Below are positions 1 through 9,202 of a stretch of DNA of 34,758 nucleotides, piece by piece. This DNA is from Allobosea sp. ASV33 (GTDB lineage: Bacteria; Pseudomonadota; Alphaproteobacteria; Rhizobiales; Beijerinckiaceae): positions 1 to 34,758 of the forward strand of contig NZ_JAELTI010000059.1 of NCBI RefSeq assembly GCF_016428755.1. The letters are read 5' to 3'. The notes below the pieces were generated by a model. The model saw only the letters and a program-made list of their open reading frames with translations, ran no database searches and was not told the origin of the DNA. A program made the position numbers and the translations under genes. Each line of letters begins with the position of its first letter. Positions within the stretch are counted from its first letter, which is position 1.

Positions 1-584
1 GCGCCGGCGAGCGCGGCATAGGACGAGGGGGGGATCGGCGTCCAGACATCCTCGCAGATCTCCATATGGACGGTGAGATCGGGGATATCGGTCGCGGTCA
101 GCAGGATATCCGTGCCGAACGGAACCTCCTGCCCGCAGAGCTCGATATAAAGGGCGCTCGCCCGCTCGCCCGAAGCGAACTGCCGGCGCTCGTAGAATTC
201 GCGATAATTCGGCAGATAGGTCTTGGGCACGGCAGCGAGAATGCGGCCGCGATGGATCGCGATCGCGCAATTGAACAGCCGCCCCTCGACCCGCAAGGGC
301 GCGCCGACCACGGCGACGCAATGCAGGCTCCGGCTCTCCGCGACAAGCCGGGCCAGCGCATCCTTCACGGCATCGAGCAGCGCGTTCTGCTGCAGCAGGT
401 CGTCGATGGCATAGGCGCTGATGCCGAGCTCCGGGAACAGGCAGAGCGAGGCGCCGCCTTCATTCGCGCGCCTGAGCATGGCGACGGTCTCGGCGACATT
501 GAAAGCCGGATCGGCCACCTTGAGCCGCGGCGCGGCACAGGCGATCCGGACAAGGCCGTGGGCGTGGATGTTGCGGAAACTCAT
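1..584 (-). CDS. nadE: Glutamine-dependent NAD+ synthetase, N-terminal part (cut by window edge)
   Basis: The gene reads leftward out of the window, so only about 194 N-terminal residues are visible. They form the nitrilase-like glutamine amidohydrolase domain that releases ammonia for the NAD+ synthetase domain, which would lie beyond base 1. Seen in the sequence: start MSFRNIHAHG, an LFPELGISAY segment carrying the glutamate of the nitrilase Glu-Lys-Cys triad, a KTYLPNYREFYE segment carrying the lysine, and EICEDVWTPIPPSS carrying the nucleophilic cysteine. This combination is typical of the long bacterial NadE. The ATG at 584-582 is the natural family start. The 280 bases between it and the divergent dehydrogenase gene at 863 should hold promoters for both, but I see no convincing box. 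It is probably the conserved chromosomal flank of the polysaccharide island. Confidence 0.93.
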   Translation of the reverse strand, partial: MSFRNIHAHGLVRIACAAPRLKVADPAFNVAETVAMLRRANEGGASLCLFPELGISAYAIDDLLQQNALLDAVKDALARLVAESRSLHCVAVVGAPLRVEGRLFNCAIAIHRGRILAAVPKTYLPNYREFYERRQFASGERASALYIELCGQEVPFGTDILLTATDIPDLTVHMEICEDVWTPIPPSSYAALAG

Positions 585-862
585 GGAAACCCCATCAGAG
601 CAGGCCGAGTAGGCCCACCGGCCCAGCTTATCGCGCATCCCGCCGCCGGGCAGCAAGCAGTGTCGTTAGCACCGCCATGCGCAAACGCGGTCATCATGCA
701 TCACAGAAGACGGCACTGGTGGGGCGATGAATTCGGCCCGGGAGTGCCGACCCATCAGACCGCGATGGAAGCCCCGCAGGTTGACATCGTTTTGGCCGAG
801 CGGCAAAGCCTCCTTCGTTCTCGCTTCCGCGCCCAATGCGCCCAGCCAGCGGAAAGCCGCTC

Positions 863-2227
863 ATGTCAGCTTCGGCGCCCCCCCGCCCCGCCACCGCTTC
901 CGATCTGCCTGCACAGCTCACCCTCATCGCGACCAAACGATATCGCGTGGGCATCATCGGTCTGGGCTATGTCGGCATTCCACTGGCGCTGACCGCGTGC
1001 AAGGCCGGCTTTCCGGTCGTGGGCTTCGATATCGATGCCCAGCGCGTCGCGCAGATCAACCGCGGCGAGAGCTTCATCAAGCATATCCCAACCGAAGCGA
1101 TCTCCGCCGCGATCAAGGAAGAGCGCTTCCGCGCCACAACCAATTTCGACGAATTGCGCGACGTCGATGCAATCATCATCGCGGTGCCGACGCCGCTGAC
1201 CAAGCATCGTGAGCCCGACCTCTCTTATGTCGAAAACACGGCCCGCACCATCGCGCCGCGGCTGCGCAAGGGCCATCTCGTCGTGCTGGAATCGACGACC
1301 TGGCCCGGCACGACCGACGAGATCATGCGCCCGATCTTCGAGCAGACCGGCCTGAAGAGCGGCAAGGATTTCTACCTCGCCTTCTCGCCGGAGCGCGAGG
1401 ACCCCGGCAATCCAGATTTCGGCACCTCGACCATCCCGAAAGTCGTCGGCGGCGACGGGCCTGACGCACTCGCGCTGGCGAACGCCGTCTACGGCGCTCT
1501 CGTCGTCAAGACCGTTCCCGTCTCGTCCTCAGCGACAGCCGAGGCCGTCAAACTGACCGAGAACATCTTCCGCGCCGTCAACATCGCGCTCGTGAACGAG
1601 CTCAAGGTGATCTACGGCAAGATGGGCATCGACATCTGGGAGGTGATCGACGCCGCCAAGACCAAGCCCTTCGGCTTCATGCCGTTCTATCCGGGCCCAG
1701 GCCTCGGCGGTCACTGCATCCCGATCGATCCGTTCTACCTGACATGGAAGGCGCGCGAGTTCGACGTTACCGCTCGCTTCATCGAACTCGCCGGCGAGAT
1801 CAACACCGCCATGCCGCACTGGGTCGTGGATCGCGTCGCCGAGGCGCTCGACCGCCGGCAAGGCCGCGGGCTGAACGGAGCGCGCGTTCTTGTCATGGGC
1901 ATCGCTTACAAGAAGAATATCGAGGACACCCGTGAAAGCCCCGCGCTGAAACTCATAGAACTTCTGGAAGAACGCGGCGCCACGGCCGATTATCACGACC
2001 CCTATGTTCCGGAGCTGCCTCGGACCCGCAAGCACGGAAGCCTCGCGGGGCGTGCCTCCGTTCCTCTGACGGCCGAGATCGTAGCACGCTACGACGCCGT
2101 TCTCATCGCCACCGATCACGAGGCCGTCGACTATCCGGCTCTCGTGGAGGCCGCTCAACTTGTCATCGACACGCGCAACGCTTGCGCCAGAGCCGGCATA
2201 ACCCATAGCAAGATCATCAAAGCCTGA
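863..2227 (+). CDS. wbpA: UDP-N-acetyl-D-hexosamine 6-dehydrogenase, WbpA/TviB type
   Basis: A nucleotide-sugar dehydrogenase of about 454 residues that oxidises C6 of a UDP-HexNAc to the uronic acid, using two NAD+. Seen: N-terminal Rossmann motif GIIGLGYVGIPLA, the segment FSPEREDPGN followed by TIPKVVGG (characteristic of WbpA/TviB enzymes; UDP-glucose dehydrogenases differ here), and GGHCIPIDP with the catalytic cysteine. The C-terminal UDP-binding domain has MGIAYKKNIEDTRESPA. I chose the ATG at 863 because GGAAAG lies 6 bases upstream; an in-frame ATG at 836 would add nine residues and has no such site. It is the first gene of the glycan island. Whether the substrate is UDP-GlcNAc or UDP-GalNAc cannot be read from the sequence, and a plain UDP-glucose dehydrogenase is less likely. 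Confidence 0.88.
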   Translation: MSASAPPRPATASDLPAQLTLIATKRYRVGIIGLGYVGIPLALTACKAGFPVVGFDIDAQRVAQINRGESFIKHIPTEAISAAIKEERFRATTNFDELRDVDAIIIAVPTPLTKHREPDLSYVENTARTIAPRLRKGHLVVLESTTWPGTTDEIMRPIFEQTGLKSGKDFYLAFSPEREDPGNPDFGTSTIPKVVGGDGPDALALANAVYGALVVKTVPVSSSATAEAVKLTENIFRAVNIALVNELKVIYGKMGIDIWEVIDAAKTKPFGFMPFYPGPGLGGHCIPIDPFYLTWKAREFDVTARFIELAGEINTAMPHWVVDRVAEALDRRQGRGLNGARVLVMGIAYKKNIEDTRESPALKLIELLEERGATADYHDPYVPELPRTRKHGSLAGRASVPLTAEIVARYDAVLIATDHEAVDYPALVEAAQLVIDTRNACARAGITHSKIIKA

Positions 2228-2467
2228 GACAAGGCGAAGCCGTGTGCGAGAAATGGGACGCGCGTCCCCGATGCCTTCTCGGGGCACGATCGGCCTTGCC
2301 CCATCGCGTGCCCTTCACGCGAACCACCTCTTGCGCTCCGTCGATTACTCGGCGGGGGCAATCACGTGTTTGAGATCAAGGTCCGACGCTGCTCATGCAT
2401 TCTCGGTCCGTTTGGTTGATCGGGTCGAATGTGGGGATTAAAGGAGCGCGGCGGAGAACTCGAAGCG

Positions 2468-3373
2468 ATGATGGAGCCGGTGAAACAGACACAACGCGCG
2501 CATGCCTGTGCGGCTGTGGTGCTGTATCGGCCAGATCCGGCATTGCTCACGCGCCAAGTCGAGGGCCTGCGCGGAACGCGCTTCATCGCATTCGCAAACG
2601 GGCCCTTGGAAGCCACCGCGGCTGCTGCGCTAGCCTCGGCGGACCTGCGCCTGATCGCGAGCCCGGACAATGTCGGATTGGGGCGAGGGCTCAACGCTGT
2701 CATGGAAGCGGCGTCCGAAGAGGGCTTTACGCATGTCCTGCTGCTCGATCAGGACACCGAGCCCACATCGGAGGTCCTAACGGACCTCGCCGGGCGGCTG
2801 CGAGAGCTGGAATACGCTGGAGAGAGGGTCGCCGTGTTGGCTCCCCGCCTCACGCCACCCGACGAAGGCTTCTACAAGCCGATCCGCTATGAATGGCGCA
2901 AAGGACGGCGAGCCGATGATCTGGCCGCGGTAGACTTCAGCCCGACATCCGGTTCGCTGGTCAGTGTTGCGGCCTATCGGGATATCGGCCCCTTCCGGGA
3001 CGACTTCTTCATCGCCGGCATCGATGTCGAATGGGGCTTCCGCGCCTGGAGCAAAGGCTGGTCGTCGCTGGTGGCGACGGACCTTGCCATACCGCACCGT
3101 TGGGGTGAGGCCGTCAGCGCGGCCGAACTCGGAAAGCCCCAGATTCTGCGGCATGCACCGATCCGAAATTACTACTATGCGCGCAACGTGGTTGCCGTTG
3201 CTCGGCTAGGCCATGTGCCTCTGTCCTGGCGATTTCGATCCTGTGCCGCCCTTGCCGCACAGATCGGGTTGATGGCACTCAGAGGCCCTCCGGGAGGATT
3301 GCGGCCAATCTGGGCGGGCCTGCGCGACGGACTCGCCGGACAGCTCGGACCAGCACCAGCCGGAGCGACCTAG
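2468..3373 (+). CDS. Glycosyltransferase family 2, rhamnosyltransferase-like
   Basis: A GT-A fold glycosyltransferase of about 301 residues. It starts with an ACAAVVLYRPDP segment like that of dTDP-rhamnosyltransferases (RfbN/WbbL/RfbF group), then NVGLGRGLN, then LLLDQDTEP, whose DQD is the metal and nucleotide-sugar binding motif. A later FFIAGIDVEWGFRAW segment matches the acceptor-site D/E-W region of this group. The ATG at 2468 follows GGAGAA with 9 bases of spacing; an ATG at 2429 has no ribosome site. It lies between the UDP-HexNAc dehydrogenase and the dTDP-rhamnose operon, which fits a rhamnosyl donor, but donor and acceptor are inferred from context. No transmembrane anchor is obvious apart from a mildly hydrophobic C-terminal stretch. 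Confidence 0.8.
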   Translation: MMEPVKQTQRAHACAAVVLYRPDPALLTRQVEGLRGTRFIAFANGPLEATAAAALASADLRLIASPDNVGLGRGLNAVMEAASEEGFTHVLLLDQDTEPTSEVLTDLAGRLRELEYAGERVAVLAPRLTPPDEGFYKPIRYEWRKGRRADDLAAVDFSPTSGSLVSVAAYRDIGPFRDDFFIAGIDVEWGFRAWSKGWSSLVATDLAIPHRWGEAVSAAELGKPQILRHAPIRNYYYARNVVAVARLGHVPLSWRFRSCAALAAQIGLMALRGPPGGLRPIWAGLRDGLAGQLGPAPAGAT

Positions 3374-3545
3374 CGCAAACCCGCGGATTGAAGATGGCCG
3401 CGCGCATTGAAAGCGTATCTGGATGCACTTCTACGATTTACGGTACGGTGGTGCAAATTTCAGGCAGCTTGACTCACTAGGAGGAGCCTGCTTCTTGCCG
3501 GCTCGACTTTGAACCAGATTGCTTTTCATCTCGGAGTTCGACGAC

Positions 3546-4601
3546 GTGCCCTTGAGATTTCTCGTGACCGGTGGTGCCGGGTTCATTGGCTCGGCGGTTG
3601 TGCGCAAGCTGATCGGCGAGACGGATCATGAGGTCTGCGTCGTCGACAAGCTGACCTATGCCGGCAATCTCGCGTCGCTCGCACCGGTTTCCGGCAGCAA
3701 CCGCTATCGCTTCGAACAGGCCGATATCGGCGACGGCGAGCGGATGAAGGCGATCTTCGCCGATTTCCAGCCCGATATCGTCATGCATCTCGCGGCCGAG
3801 AGCCATGTCGACCGCTCGATCGACGGGCCGGCCGCCTTCATCGAGACCAATGTCGTCGGCTCGTTCACGCTGCTGCAGGAGGCGCTGCGCCATTTCCGGG
3901 GACTGCCGGAGGATCGGAAGGCGCGCTTCCGCTTCCATCATATCTCGACCGACGAGGTCTTCGGCTCGCTGGGCAGCGACGGCTTCTTCCGCGAGGACAC
4001 GGCCTATCAGCCGAACTCGCCCTATTCGGCCTCGAAAGCCGCCTCCGACCATCTCGTGCGCGCCTGGCACCACACCTATGGTCTGCCGGTGGTGATGACC
4101 AACTGCTCGAACAATTACGGGCCGTATCATTTCCCGGAGAAGCTGATCCCGCTGATGATCATCAATGCGCTGGAGGGCAAGCCCCTGCCGGTCTACGGCA
4201 ACGGGCTCAATGTGCGCGACTGGCTCTATGTCGACGACCATGCCGATGCGCTGATCACCGTCGCGACCACCGGCAGGCTGGGCGAGAGCTACAATATCGG
4301 CGGGCACAACGAGAAGACCAATATCGAGGTTGTGAAGACTATCTGCGCCCTCCTCGACGAGCTGCGGCCCGATCCCAAGGGTTCGCGCGAGCGCCTGATC
4401 GCTTACGTCACCGACCGGCCGGGCCATGACGCGCGCTATGCGATCGATGCCGGTAAGATCGGCCGCGAGCTCGGCTGGACGCCGAAGGAGACCTTCGAGA
4501 CGGGCCTGCGCCGCACGGTCGAATGGTATCTCGCCAATCCCGGCTGGTGGGGCGATATCCGCTCCGGCGTCTATCGCGGCGAGCGCCTCGGCGCGGCCTG
4601 A
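3546..4601 (+). CDS. rfbB: dTDP-glucose 4,6-dehydratase
   Basis: RmlB, second enzyme of dTDP-L-rhamnose synthesis, converting dTDP-glucose to dTDP-4-keto-6-deoxyglucose with bound NAD+. An extended SDR of about 351 residues. Seen: [11 protein letters not shown] at the N-terminus, [10 protein letters not shown] holding the catalytic Asp-Glu pair of this family, and [14 protein letters not shown] with the Tyr-x-x-x-Lys motif. [17 protein letters not shown] and the [11 protein letters not shown] segment are also diagnostic for RmlB. I prefer the GTG at 3546, giving [10 protein letters not shown], because GGAG lies about 10 bases upstream; a TTG at 3519 would add nine unlikely residues. It opens the rmlBCDA operon with only 12 bases to rmlC. 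The upstream gap of 172 bases probably carries the operon promoter. Confidence 0.96.
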   Translation: MPLRFLVTGGAGFIGSAVVRKLIGETDHEVCVVDKLTYAGNLASLAPVSGSNRYRFEQADIGDGERMKAIFADFQPDIVMHLAAESHVDRSIDGPAAFIETNVVGSFTLLQEALRHFRGLPEDRKARFRFHHISTDEVFGSLGSDGFFREDTAYQPNSPYSASKAASDHLVRAWHHTYGLPVVMTNCSNNYGPYHFPEKLIPLMIINALEGKPLPVYGNGLNVRDWLYVDDHADALITVATTGRLGESYNIGGHNEKTNIEVVKTICALLDELRPDPKGSRERLIAYVTDRPGHDARYAIDAGKIGRELGWTPKETFETGLRRTVEWYLANPGWWGDIRSGVYRGERLGAA

Positions 4602-4613
4602 GCGGGGGAAGAC

Positions 4614-5171
4614 ATGCTGAACGTCGAGGATACGGCGATCCCCGCCGTCAAGATCGTCACGCCGAAGAAGTTCGGCGACCATCGCGGCTTCTTCTCGGAG
4701 ACCTGGAGCCGCAAGGCCTTCGCGGAGGCCGGGCTCGATCTCGATTTCGTCCAGGACAACCAGTCGCTGTCTGCTCCGGTAGGGACGCTGCGCGGCCTGC
4801 ATTTCCAGTCGCCGCCCTTCGCGCAGGACAAGCTGGTGCGGGTCACGCGCGGGCGCATCCTCGATGTCGCCGTCGATATCCGCGCCTCGTCCCCCACCTT
4901 CGGCAAGCATGTCGCGGTCGAGCTTTCGGCCGAGAACTGGCGGCAATTGCTGGTCCCCGTCGGCTTCGCCCATGGCTTCGTCACGCTCGAGCCGGATACC
5001 GAGGTCCTCTACAAGGTCACCGCTCCCTACGCGCCCGAGAACGACCACGGGCTCGCCTTCGACGACCCGGCGCTCGGCATCGACTGGCGCCTGCCGCTCC
5101 CGGACCTCACGCTCTCAGACAAGGACCGCAAGCATCCGCGCCTCGCCGAGATGCTGCGTTATTTCGACTGA
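4614..5171 (+). CDS. rfbC: dTDP-4-dehydrorhamnose 3,5-epimerase
   Basis: RmlC, a cupin-fold epimerase of 185 residues, the usual family length. It epimerises C3 and C5 of dTDP-4-keto-6-deoxyglucose. Seen: DHRGFFSETW near the N-terminus, VQDNQSLS, and LRGLHFQSPP, with the catalytic histidine and the family signature. The RILDVAVDIR and VPVGFAHGFVTL segments of the barrel follow. The ATG at 4614 is preceded by GGGGAAG. Its TGA stop overlaps the ATG of rmlD by one base (5169-5173), indicating translational coupling in the operon. Confidence 0.96.
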   Translation: MLNVEDTAIPAVKIVTPKKFGDHRGFFSETWSRKAFAEAGLDLDFVQDNQSLSAPVGTLRGLHFQSPPFAQDKLVRVTRGRILDVAVDIRASSPTFGKHVAVELSAENWRQLLVPVGFAHGFVTLEPDTEVLYKVTAPYAPENDHGLAFDDPALGIDWRLPLPDLTLSDKDRKHPRLAEMLRYFD

Positions 5172-6076
5172 TGACCTTGCGCATCGCCGTCACCGGTTGG
5201 ACCGGCCAAGTCGTCTGCGCCATGCTGGAGCGCGTGCCCGTCGGCGTCGAGGTCATCGCGCTGCGCCGGCCGGAGCTTGATCTCGCCCAGCCGAAGACGG
5301 TCGCTCCGGCCCTGCGTTCGGCGAGGCCCGACGTGATCGTCAACACCGCCGCTTATACCGCCGTGGATCAGGCTGAGAGCGAGCCGGAGCTTGCCATGCG
5401 CGTCAACGGCGAGGCGGCCGGCGAAGCGGCGCGGGCGGCGGCGGCGCTGGGCATTCCCATGATCCAGCTCTCGACCGACTATGTCTTCGACGGCGGGCTC
5501 GATCGGCCCTATCGCGAGGACGATCCGACCGGCCCGATTTCGGCCTATGGCGCCAGCAAGCTTGCCGGCGAGCGGGCGGTCGCCGCGGCAACGGACAACC
5601 ACGCCATCCTGCGCACGGCCTGGATCTACAGCCCCTTCGGCAAGAACTTCGTCAAGACCATGCTCCACCTCGCCGAGACGCGCGACGAGATCGGCGTCGT
5701 CGCCGACCAGGCGGGCTGCCCGACCAGCGCGCTCGATATCGCCGATGCGATCTTCACCGTCGCGCGCAACCTGACCGCGCGGGCGAATGACGGTTCGCTG
5801 CGCGGCGTCTTCCACATGAGCGCGGCGGGCGAGGCCGTCTGGGCCGATGTCGCCGAGGCGATCTTCGCCGAGCGCGAGCGGCAAGGCGGCAAGCCGGTCC
5901 GGGTCAAGCGCATCGCGACAGTCGACTATCCGACCCCGGCGCGCCGGCCTGCCAATTCCCGGCTCGATTGCAGCAAGCTCGCGCTTGCACACGAGGTGCG
6001 GCTGCCGGAATGGCAAAGCGCCCTCCGGCCTTGCGTCGCGCGACTTCTCAAAGGCCAGGCCAAGGATCAGAGGTAG
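5171..6076 (+). CDS. rfbD: dTDP-4-dehydrorhamnose reductase
   Basis: RmlD, the NAD(P)H-dependent SDR that reduces dTDP-4-keto-rhamnose to dTDP-L-rhamnose. About 301 residues, the usual length. Seen: an N-terminal VTGWTGQV in place of the usual GxxGQ-type motif (the second glycine-rich position is a little unusual), NTAAYTAVDQAE, STDYVFDG with the catalytic Thr, and YGASKLAGE with the Tyr-x-x-x-Lys pair. RTAWIYSPFGKNFV follows. I place the start at the ATG overlapping the rmlC stop. The reading frame stays open far upstream to 4523, but that stretch is an out-of-frame copy of rmlC and is not coding. Confidence 0.95.
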   Translation: MTLRIAVTGWTGQVVCAMLERVPVGVEVIALRRPELDLAQPKTVAPALRSARPDVIVNTAAYTAVDQAESEPELAMRVNGEAAGEAARAAAALGIPMIQLSTDYVFDGGLDRPYREDDPTGPISAYGASKLAGERAVAAATDNHAILRTAWIYSPFGKNFVKTMLHLAETRDEIGVVADQAGCPTSALDIADAIFTVARNLTARANDGSLRGVFHMSAAGEAVWADVAEAIFAERERQGGKPVRVKRIATVDYPTPARRPANSRLDCSKLALAHEVRLPEWQSALRPCVARLLKGQAKDQR

Positions 6077-6079
6077 ACG

Positions 6080-6958
6080 ATGAAGGGCATCATCCTGGCC
6101 GGCGGCTCCGGCACTCGGCTTCACCCGATGACGCTGGCAATGTCGAAGCAGCTCCTGCCTGTCTATGACAAGCCGATGATCTACTATCCGCTCTCGACCC
6201 TGATGTTAGCGGGCGTCCGCGAGGTACTGATCATCTCGACCCCGCACGACCTCCCGCATTTTAAGCGCTTGCTCGGCGACGGCTCCGACTGGGGCATGAA
6301 CCTGACCTATGCCGAGCAGCCGCATCCGGGCGGGCTGGCACAGGCCTACCTGATCGGCGCCGATTTCGTCGCCGGCGAACCATCCGCCCTGATCCTCGGC
6401 GACAATCTCTATTACGGCCATGCCCTGCCCGAGATGATGGCCCGGGCGACGGCCCGGAAATCCGGCGCGACCGTCTTCGCCTATCATGTCCGCGACCCCG
6501 AGCGTTACGGCGTCGTCGCCTTCGACCAGACCGGCAAGGCCATCTCGATCGAGGAGAAGCCGAAGCTTCCCCAATCGAACTGGGCCGTCACGGGCCTGTA
6601 TTTCTACGACGCCGAGGTCGTCGAAATCGCGCGTTCACTGAAGCCTTCGGCGCGCGGCGAGCTCGAAATCACCGACGTCAACCGGATCTATCTCGAACGC
6701 GGCCAGCTCTCGGTGGAATCGATGGGCCGCGGCTTCGCCTGGCTCGATACCGGCACGCCCGACAGCCTGTTGGAAGCCGGCGAGTTCGTGCGCACGCTCG
6801 AAAGCCGGCAGGGCCTGCGCATCGCATGCCCCGAGGAAATCGCCGCGCGACAGGGCTGGATCTCGGCGGCGCAGCTCACCTTGCTTGGTGAAAAGCTCGC
6901 CAAGGGCGATTACGGACGCTACCTGATTAATGTGGCTAGGGATCTCCACCGCATCTAG
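6080..6958 (+). CDS. rfbA: Glucose-1-phosphate thymidylyltransferase
   Basis: RmlA, first enzyme of the dTDP-rhamnose pathway, which makes dTDP-glucose from dTTP and glucose-1-phosphate. 292 residues, the usual length. Seen: [14 protein letters not shown] (nucleotide-binding loop), [28 protein letters not shown] with the metal-binding aspartate, and [22 protein letters not shown]. The start follows AGAGG and lies 3 bases after the rmlD stop. As last gene of rmlB-C-D-A it completes the whole pathway in the window. A GC-rich hairpin lies about 50 bases past its stop. Confidence 0.96.
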   Translation: MKGIILAGGSGTRLHPMTLAMSKQLLPVYDKPMIYYPLSTLMLAGVREVLIISTPHDLPHFKRLLGDGSDWGMNLTYAEQPHPGGLAQAYLIGADFVAGEPSALILGDNLYYGHALPEMMARATARKSGATVFAYHVRDPERYGVVAFDQTGKAISIEEKPKLPQSNWAVTGLYFYDAEVVEIARSLKPSARGELEITDVNRIYLERGQLSVESMGRGFAWLDTGTPDSLLEAGEFVRTLESRQGLRIACPEEIAARQGWISAAQLTLLGEKLAKGDYGRYLINVARDLHRI

Positions 6959-7007
6959 TCTCGCTCGCAACAGCAGAGGGCGGTTCACGCATCGCAACGA
7001 TAATTAT

Positions 7008-7031
7008 CGGACGCCGCCCGCAAGGCGTCCG
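7008..7031. terminator. GC-rich hairpin after the rml operon
   Basis: Perfect 8-bp stem CGGACGCC / GGCGTCCG with an 8-base loop, 50 bases downstream of the rmlA stop. No T-run follows, so it may act as a weak terminator or an mRNA 3'-end stabiliser rather than a classical intrinsic terminator. It also marks the change from GC-rich operon DNA to the AT-rich gene downstream. Confidence 0.45.
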
Positions 7032-7135
7032 GTTCGCGTTCCCTTGCGACGATGCAGGCGCCAGATATAATACGCTTAAGGCAGCCAGAAGCAGACACGC
7101 CTCTCCTCAATATCTACGAAGATCGCGAGTTATGT

Positions 7136-9007
7136 ATGAATGAACCTAGAGTTTCCGTTTTGATTCCTACTCGGAATTCCGAGAAATACCTGAGAGAAGC
7201 GATAAATAGCATTCTGGAGCAAACGTTTTCGGATATCGAATTATTGGTAGTGGATGACAACTCCTCCGATGATACGAGGTCAATATTATCTTCATACGGA
7301 GATCCACGCATTGTTATTCTGGACGGCCCAGGAAAGGGTTTGGCAGCTGCGCTCAACTTTGGGCTGCGACAGGCTAAGGGCGAGTTTGTCGCGCGTATGG
7401 ATGCTGACGATATCGCCGATGTCACACGCCTGCAAAAGCAAGTCGAGTACCTCGACAGACATCCGCATCTAGGTTTGTGCGGGACTCTTTTCCAGCAGTT
7501 CATGGACGGAAACGCCATACATGAACATATGGAGAATGTTAAATACGCTGATTTGCTTGAAGGTTGCTATATCGGCCACCCGACGGCAATGCTTCGTCGC
7601 AAGATTTTTATAGATAACGAACTTTTCTATAACGAGTCGATGAAGTTCAGTGAGGATTATGATCTCTGGACAAGAGCGATTCGGGTTACGGAGATCGGAA
7701 ACGTTCAGGAGAATCTGCTCCGGTACCGCCGGCATGGCGAGAGCGCATCGGTGTCAAACATTGCTGAAATGACCGGACTCGATGTGGATGTCAAAATTCG
7801 CATGATCGAATACCTCGTTGGTGGCATCGAGGCCGGGAAGAAGGATTTCCTGAGAAAGCTCATCACGAATCAAAGAATCATTGAAAGTGATAGAGAGGAG
7901 TTCGTGACCGAACTGTGCGACTCCATACGGTTTCCATCGCTGTGTTCGCGTGCCGAATTGCTTTCGTATTTCCATAGATTGGATCCATTCAGGGATTCAT
8001 TTTTTAGGAATTCCGTACAGGGCTTGATCGATAACGCAACATTTTTTGTTATATCCTTTAATCAGCTAACTTATCTCAAAAATATCGTTGAATTCTTCAT
8101 AAAGAATAAAATAAAAAATGTTATCATCATCGATAACGCGTCATCGTACCCTCCCTTACTTGCTTACTTGGATACGATTCCCTTCAAAGTTCATCGGATG
8201 ACAGAAAATTACGGCCATATGGTCCTTTTCGAGAATGAAACATTTAAAGAAGAGATCGACAAAAATTACTTTTTCCTGACTGACCCTGATGTTCTGCCGG
8301 TCCCCGAATGCCCGAACGATTTTTCTTTTGTATTTATGGACATTCTCCTTAGGAATAATCTGAAGAATAAAGTCGGTTTTTCTTTGAAGATCGACGACCT
8401 TCCGAATCACTACGAACTCAGAGACAATGTTGTCGCTTGGGAATCGCGCTTCTTCAACGATAAGAGGACCTACAAGGACATCCAGATCTACGATTCTCCG
8501 ATTGACACGACATTTGCCTTGTATCGACCGCGGCGAGAATGGCGGACAACAGATTTCTTTGCTGCCTTCCGCGTCGGCGCGCCTTATATGGCTCGGCATC
8601 TGCCGTGGTATCGGAATCTGTCAAAAATGACGGATGAGGAACTGTTCTATAAGAGAACAGACAAAGGAAGTAGCAACTGGAACGGAACGATGAGTTCCGA
8701 TGAGCTTCACAAGAAATACGGCACGGGTGACGCGGAGAATTGCGAGGCTAAGCCCGCCGGACTTTTCGAGAGAGGCAGAGCCGCCTTCCGGTCGACCAGG
8801 GAATTGAAGCAAGTTGGGGCGTTGAGAGGCTATTTTTTATTCGGAAGATTTCCTCTAGTGAATAAGAAGACCGAGCACTATTCTTGCATAACCACGACAG
8901 TCTATGCGTTTGGGGCGATCCCCCTGGTGAGCAAGTCAGCGACAAAATACCGCTTCGTCTATCGACTTTTGGGTGTTCTGCCGGTGTGGACGAAGAGGGC
9001 CGGATGA
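7136..9007 (+). CDS. Two-domain glycosyltransferase (GT2 plus second GT-A-like domain)
   Basis: About 623 residues. Residues 5-210 form a family 2 GT-A domain: VSVLIPTRNSEKYL, LLVVDDNSSDDT, KGLAAALNFG, and ARMDADDIA carrying the metal-binding DxD. A linker follows, then around residues 300-540 a second domain that again starts like a GT-A fold (FFVISFNQLTYLKN, then VIIIDNASSYPPLL) with a FFLTDPDVLP segment resembling a DxD position. The C-terminal 70 residues are basic and aromatic and I do not recognise them. I chose the ATG at 7136 because the GT2 fold begins right after it; an in-frame ATG at 7052 would add 28 residues, and neither has a strong ribosome site. The gene is clearly more AT-rich than the rml operon and uses AT-ending codons, suggesting separate acquisition. 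Donor and acceptor are unknown. Confidence 0.82.
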   Translation: MNEPRVSVLIPTRNSEKYLREAINSILEQTFSDIELLVVDDNSSDDTRSILSSYGDPRIVILDGPGKGLAAALNFGLRQAKGEFVARMDADDIADVTRLQKQVEYLDRHPHLGLCGTLFQQFMDGNAIHEHMENVKYADLLEGCYIGHPTAMLRRKIFIDNELFYNESMKFSEDYDLWTRAIRVTEIGNVQENLLRYRRHGESASVSNIAEMTGLDVDVKIRMIEYLVGGIEAGKKDFLRKLITNQRIIESDREEFVTELCDSIRFPSLCSRAELLSYFHRLDPFRDSFFRNSVQGLIDNATFFVISFNQLTYLKNIVEFFIKNKIKNVIIIDNASSYPPLLAYLDTIPFKVHRMTENYGHMVLFENETFKEEIDKNYFFLTDPDVLPVPECPNDFSFVFMDILLRNNLKNKVGFSLKIDDLPNHYELRDNVVAWESRFFNDKRTYKDIQIYDSPIDTTFALYRPRREWRTTDFFAAFRVGAPYMARHLPWYRNLSKMTDEELFYKRTDKGSSNWNGTMSSDELHKKYGTGDAENCEAKPAGLFERGRAAFRSTRELKQVGALRGYFLFGRFPLVNKKTEHYSCITTTVYAFGAIPLVSKSATKYRFVYRLLGVLPVWTKRAG

Positions 9008-9049
9008 CGGCGGCGCAACCGTTCCCGATGCGCCTAGTCTAAGGGTAGG

Positions 9050-9107
9050 CTGAGCCGGCGTGGCTCAGCTGCCGGCCGCGTCCTCGCTCGATCGGCGAGC
9101 GAGGACG
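9050..9107. repeat. Two tandem perfect hairpins after the AT-rich glycosyltransferase
   Basis: First hairpin at 9050-9068: CTGAGCC / GGCTCAG with a 5-base loop. Second at 9079-9107: a perfect 12-bp stem (CGTCCTCGCTCG and its complement) with loop ATCGG. The gene upstream ends at 9007. No T-run follows either hairpin. They could act as a transcription end or an mRNA-stabilising structure, or be an end of a mobile element. Confidence 0.55.
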
Positions 9108-9202
9108 TGCGAGCGTCCGGGCCAGCGTTGCTCGATGTGGCCGCTCCGTAAGCATGCGAGGAAGGCCGCGTGATCGAAGCCTTCGCGCGAGCGTAGCGGG
9201 CT

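Noticed and set aside
66..992. Open frame of 308 codons on the plus strand across the nadE region
   Set aside because: The minus strand encodes a clear NadE glutaminase domain. The plus-strand product has no family motif and an odd composition.
1529..2287. Open frame of 252 codons on the minus strand
   Set aside because: Antisense to the UDP-HexNAc dehydrogenase; no motif.
3407..3437. Possible promoter TTGAAA ... TACGAT upstream of rmlB
   Set aside because: Spacing of 19 bases and a poor -10 box; not convincing without transcript data.
3477..5048. Open frame of 523 codons on the minus strand
   Set aside because: Antisense to rmlB and rmlC, which have full family motifs. No ribosome site or recognisable domain.
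4523..5170. N-terminal extension of the rmlD frame of about 216 codons
   Set aside because: It lies over rmlC in another frame. The RmlD fold begins at the ATG at 5171, which overlaps the rmlC stop.
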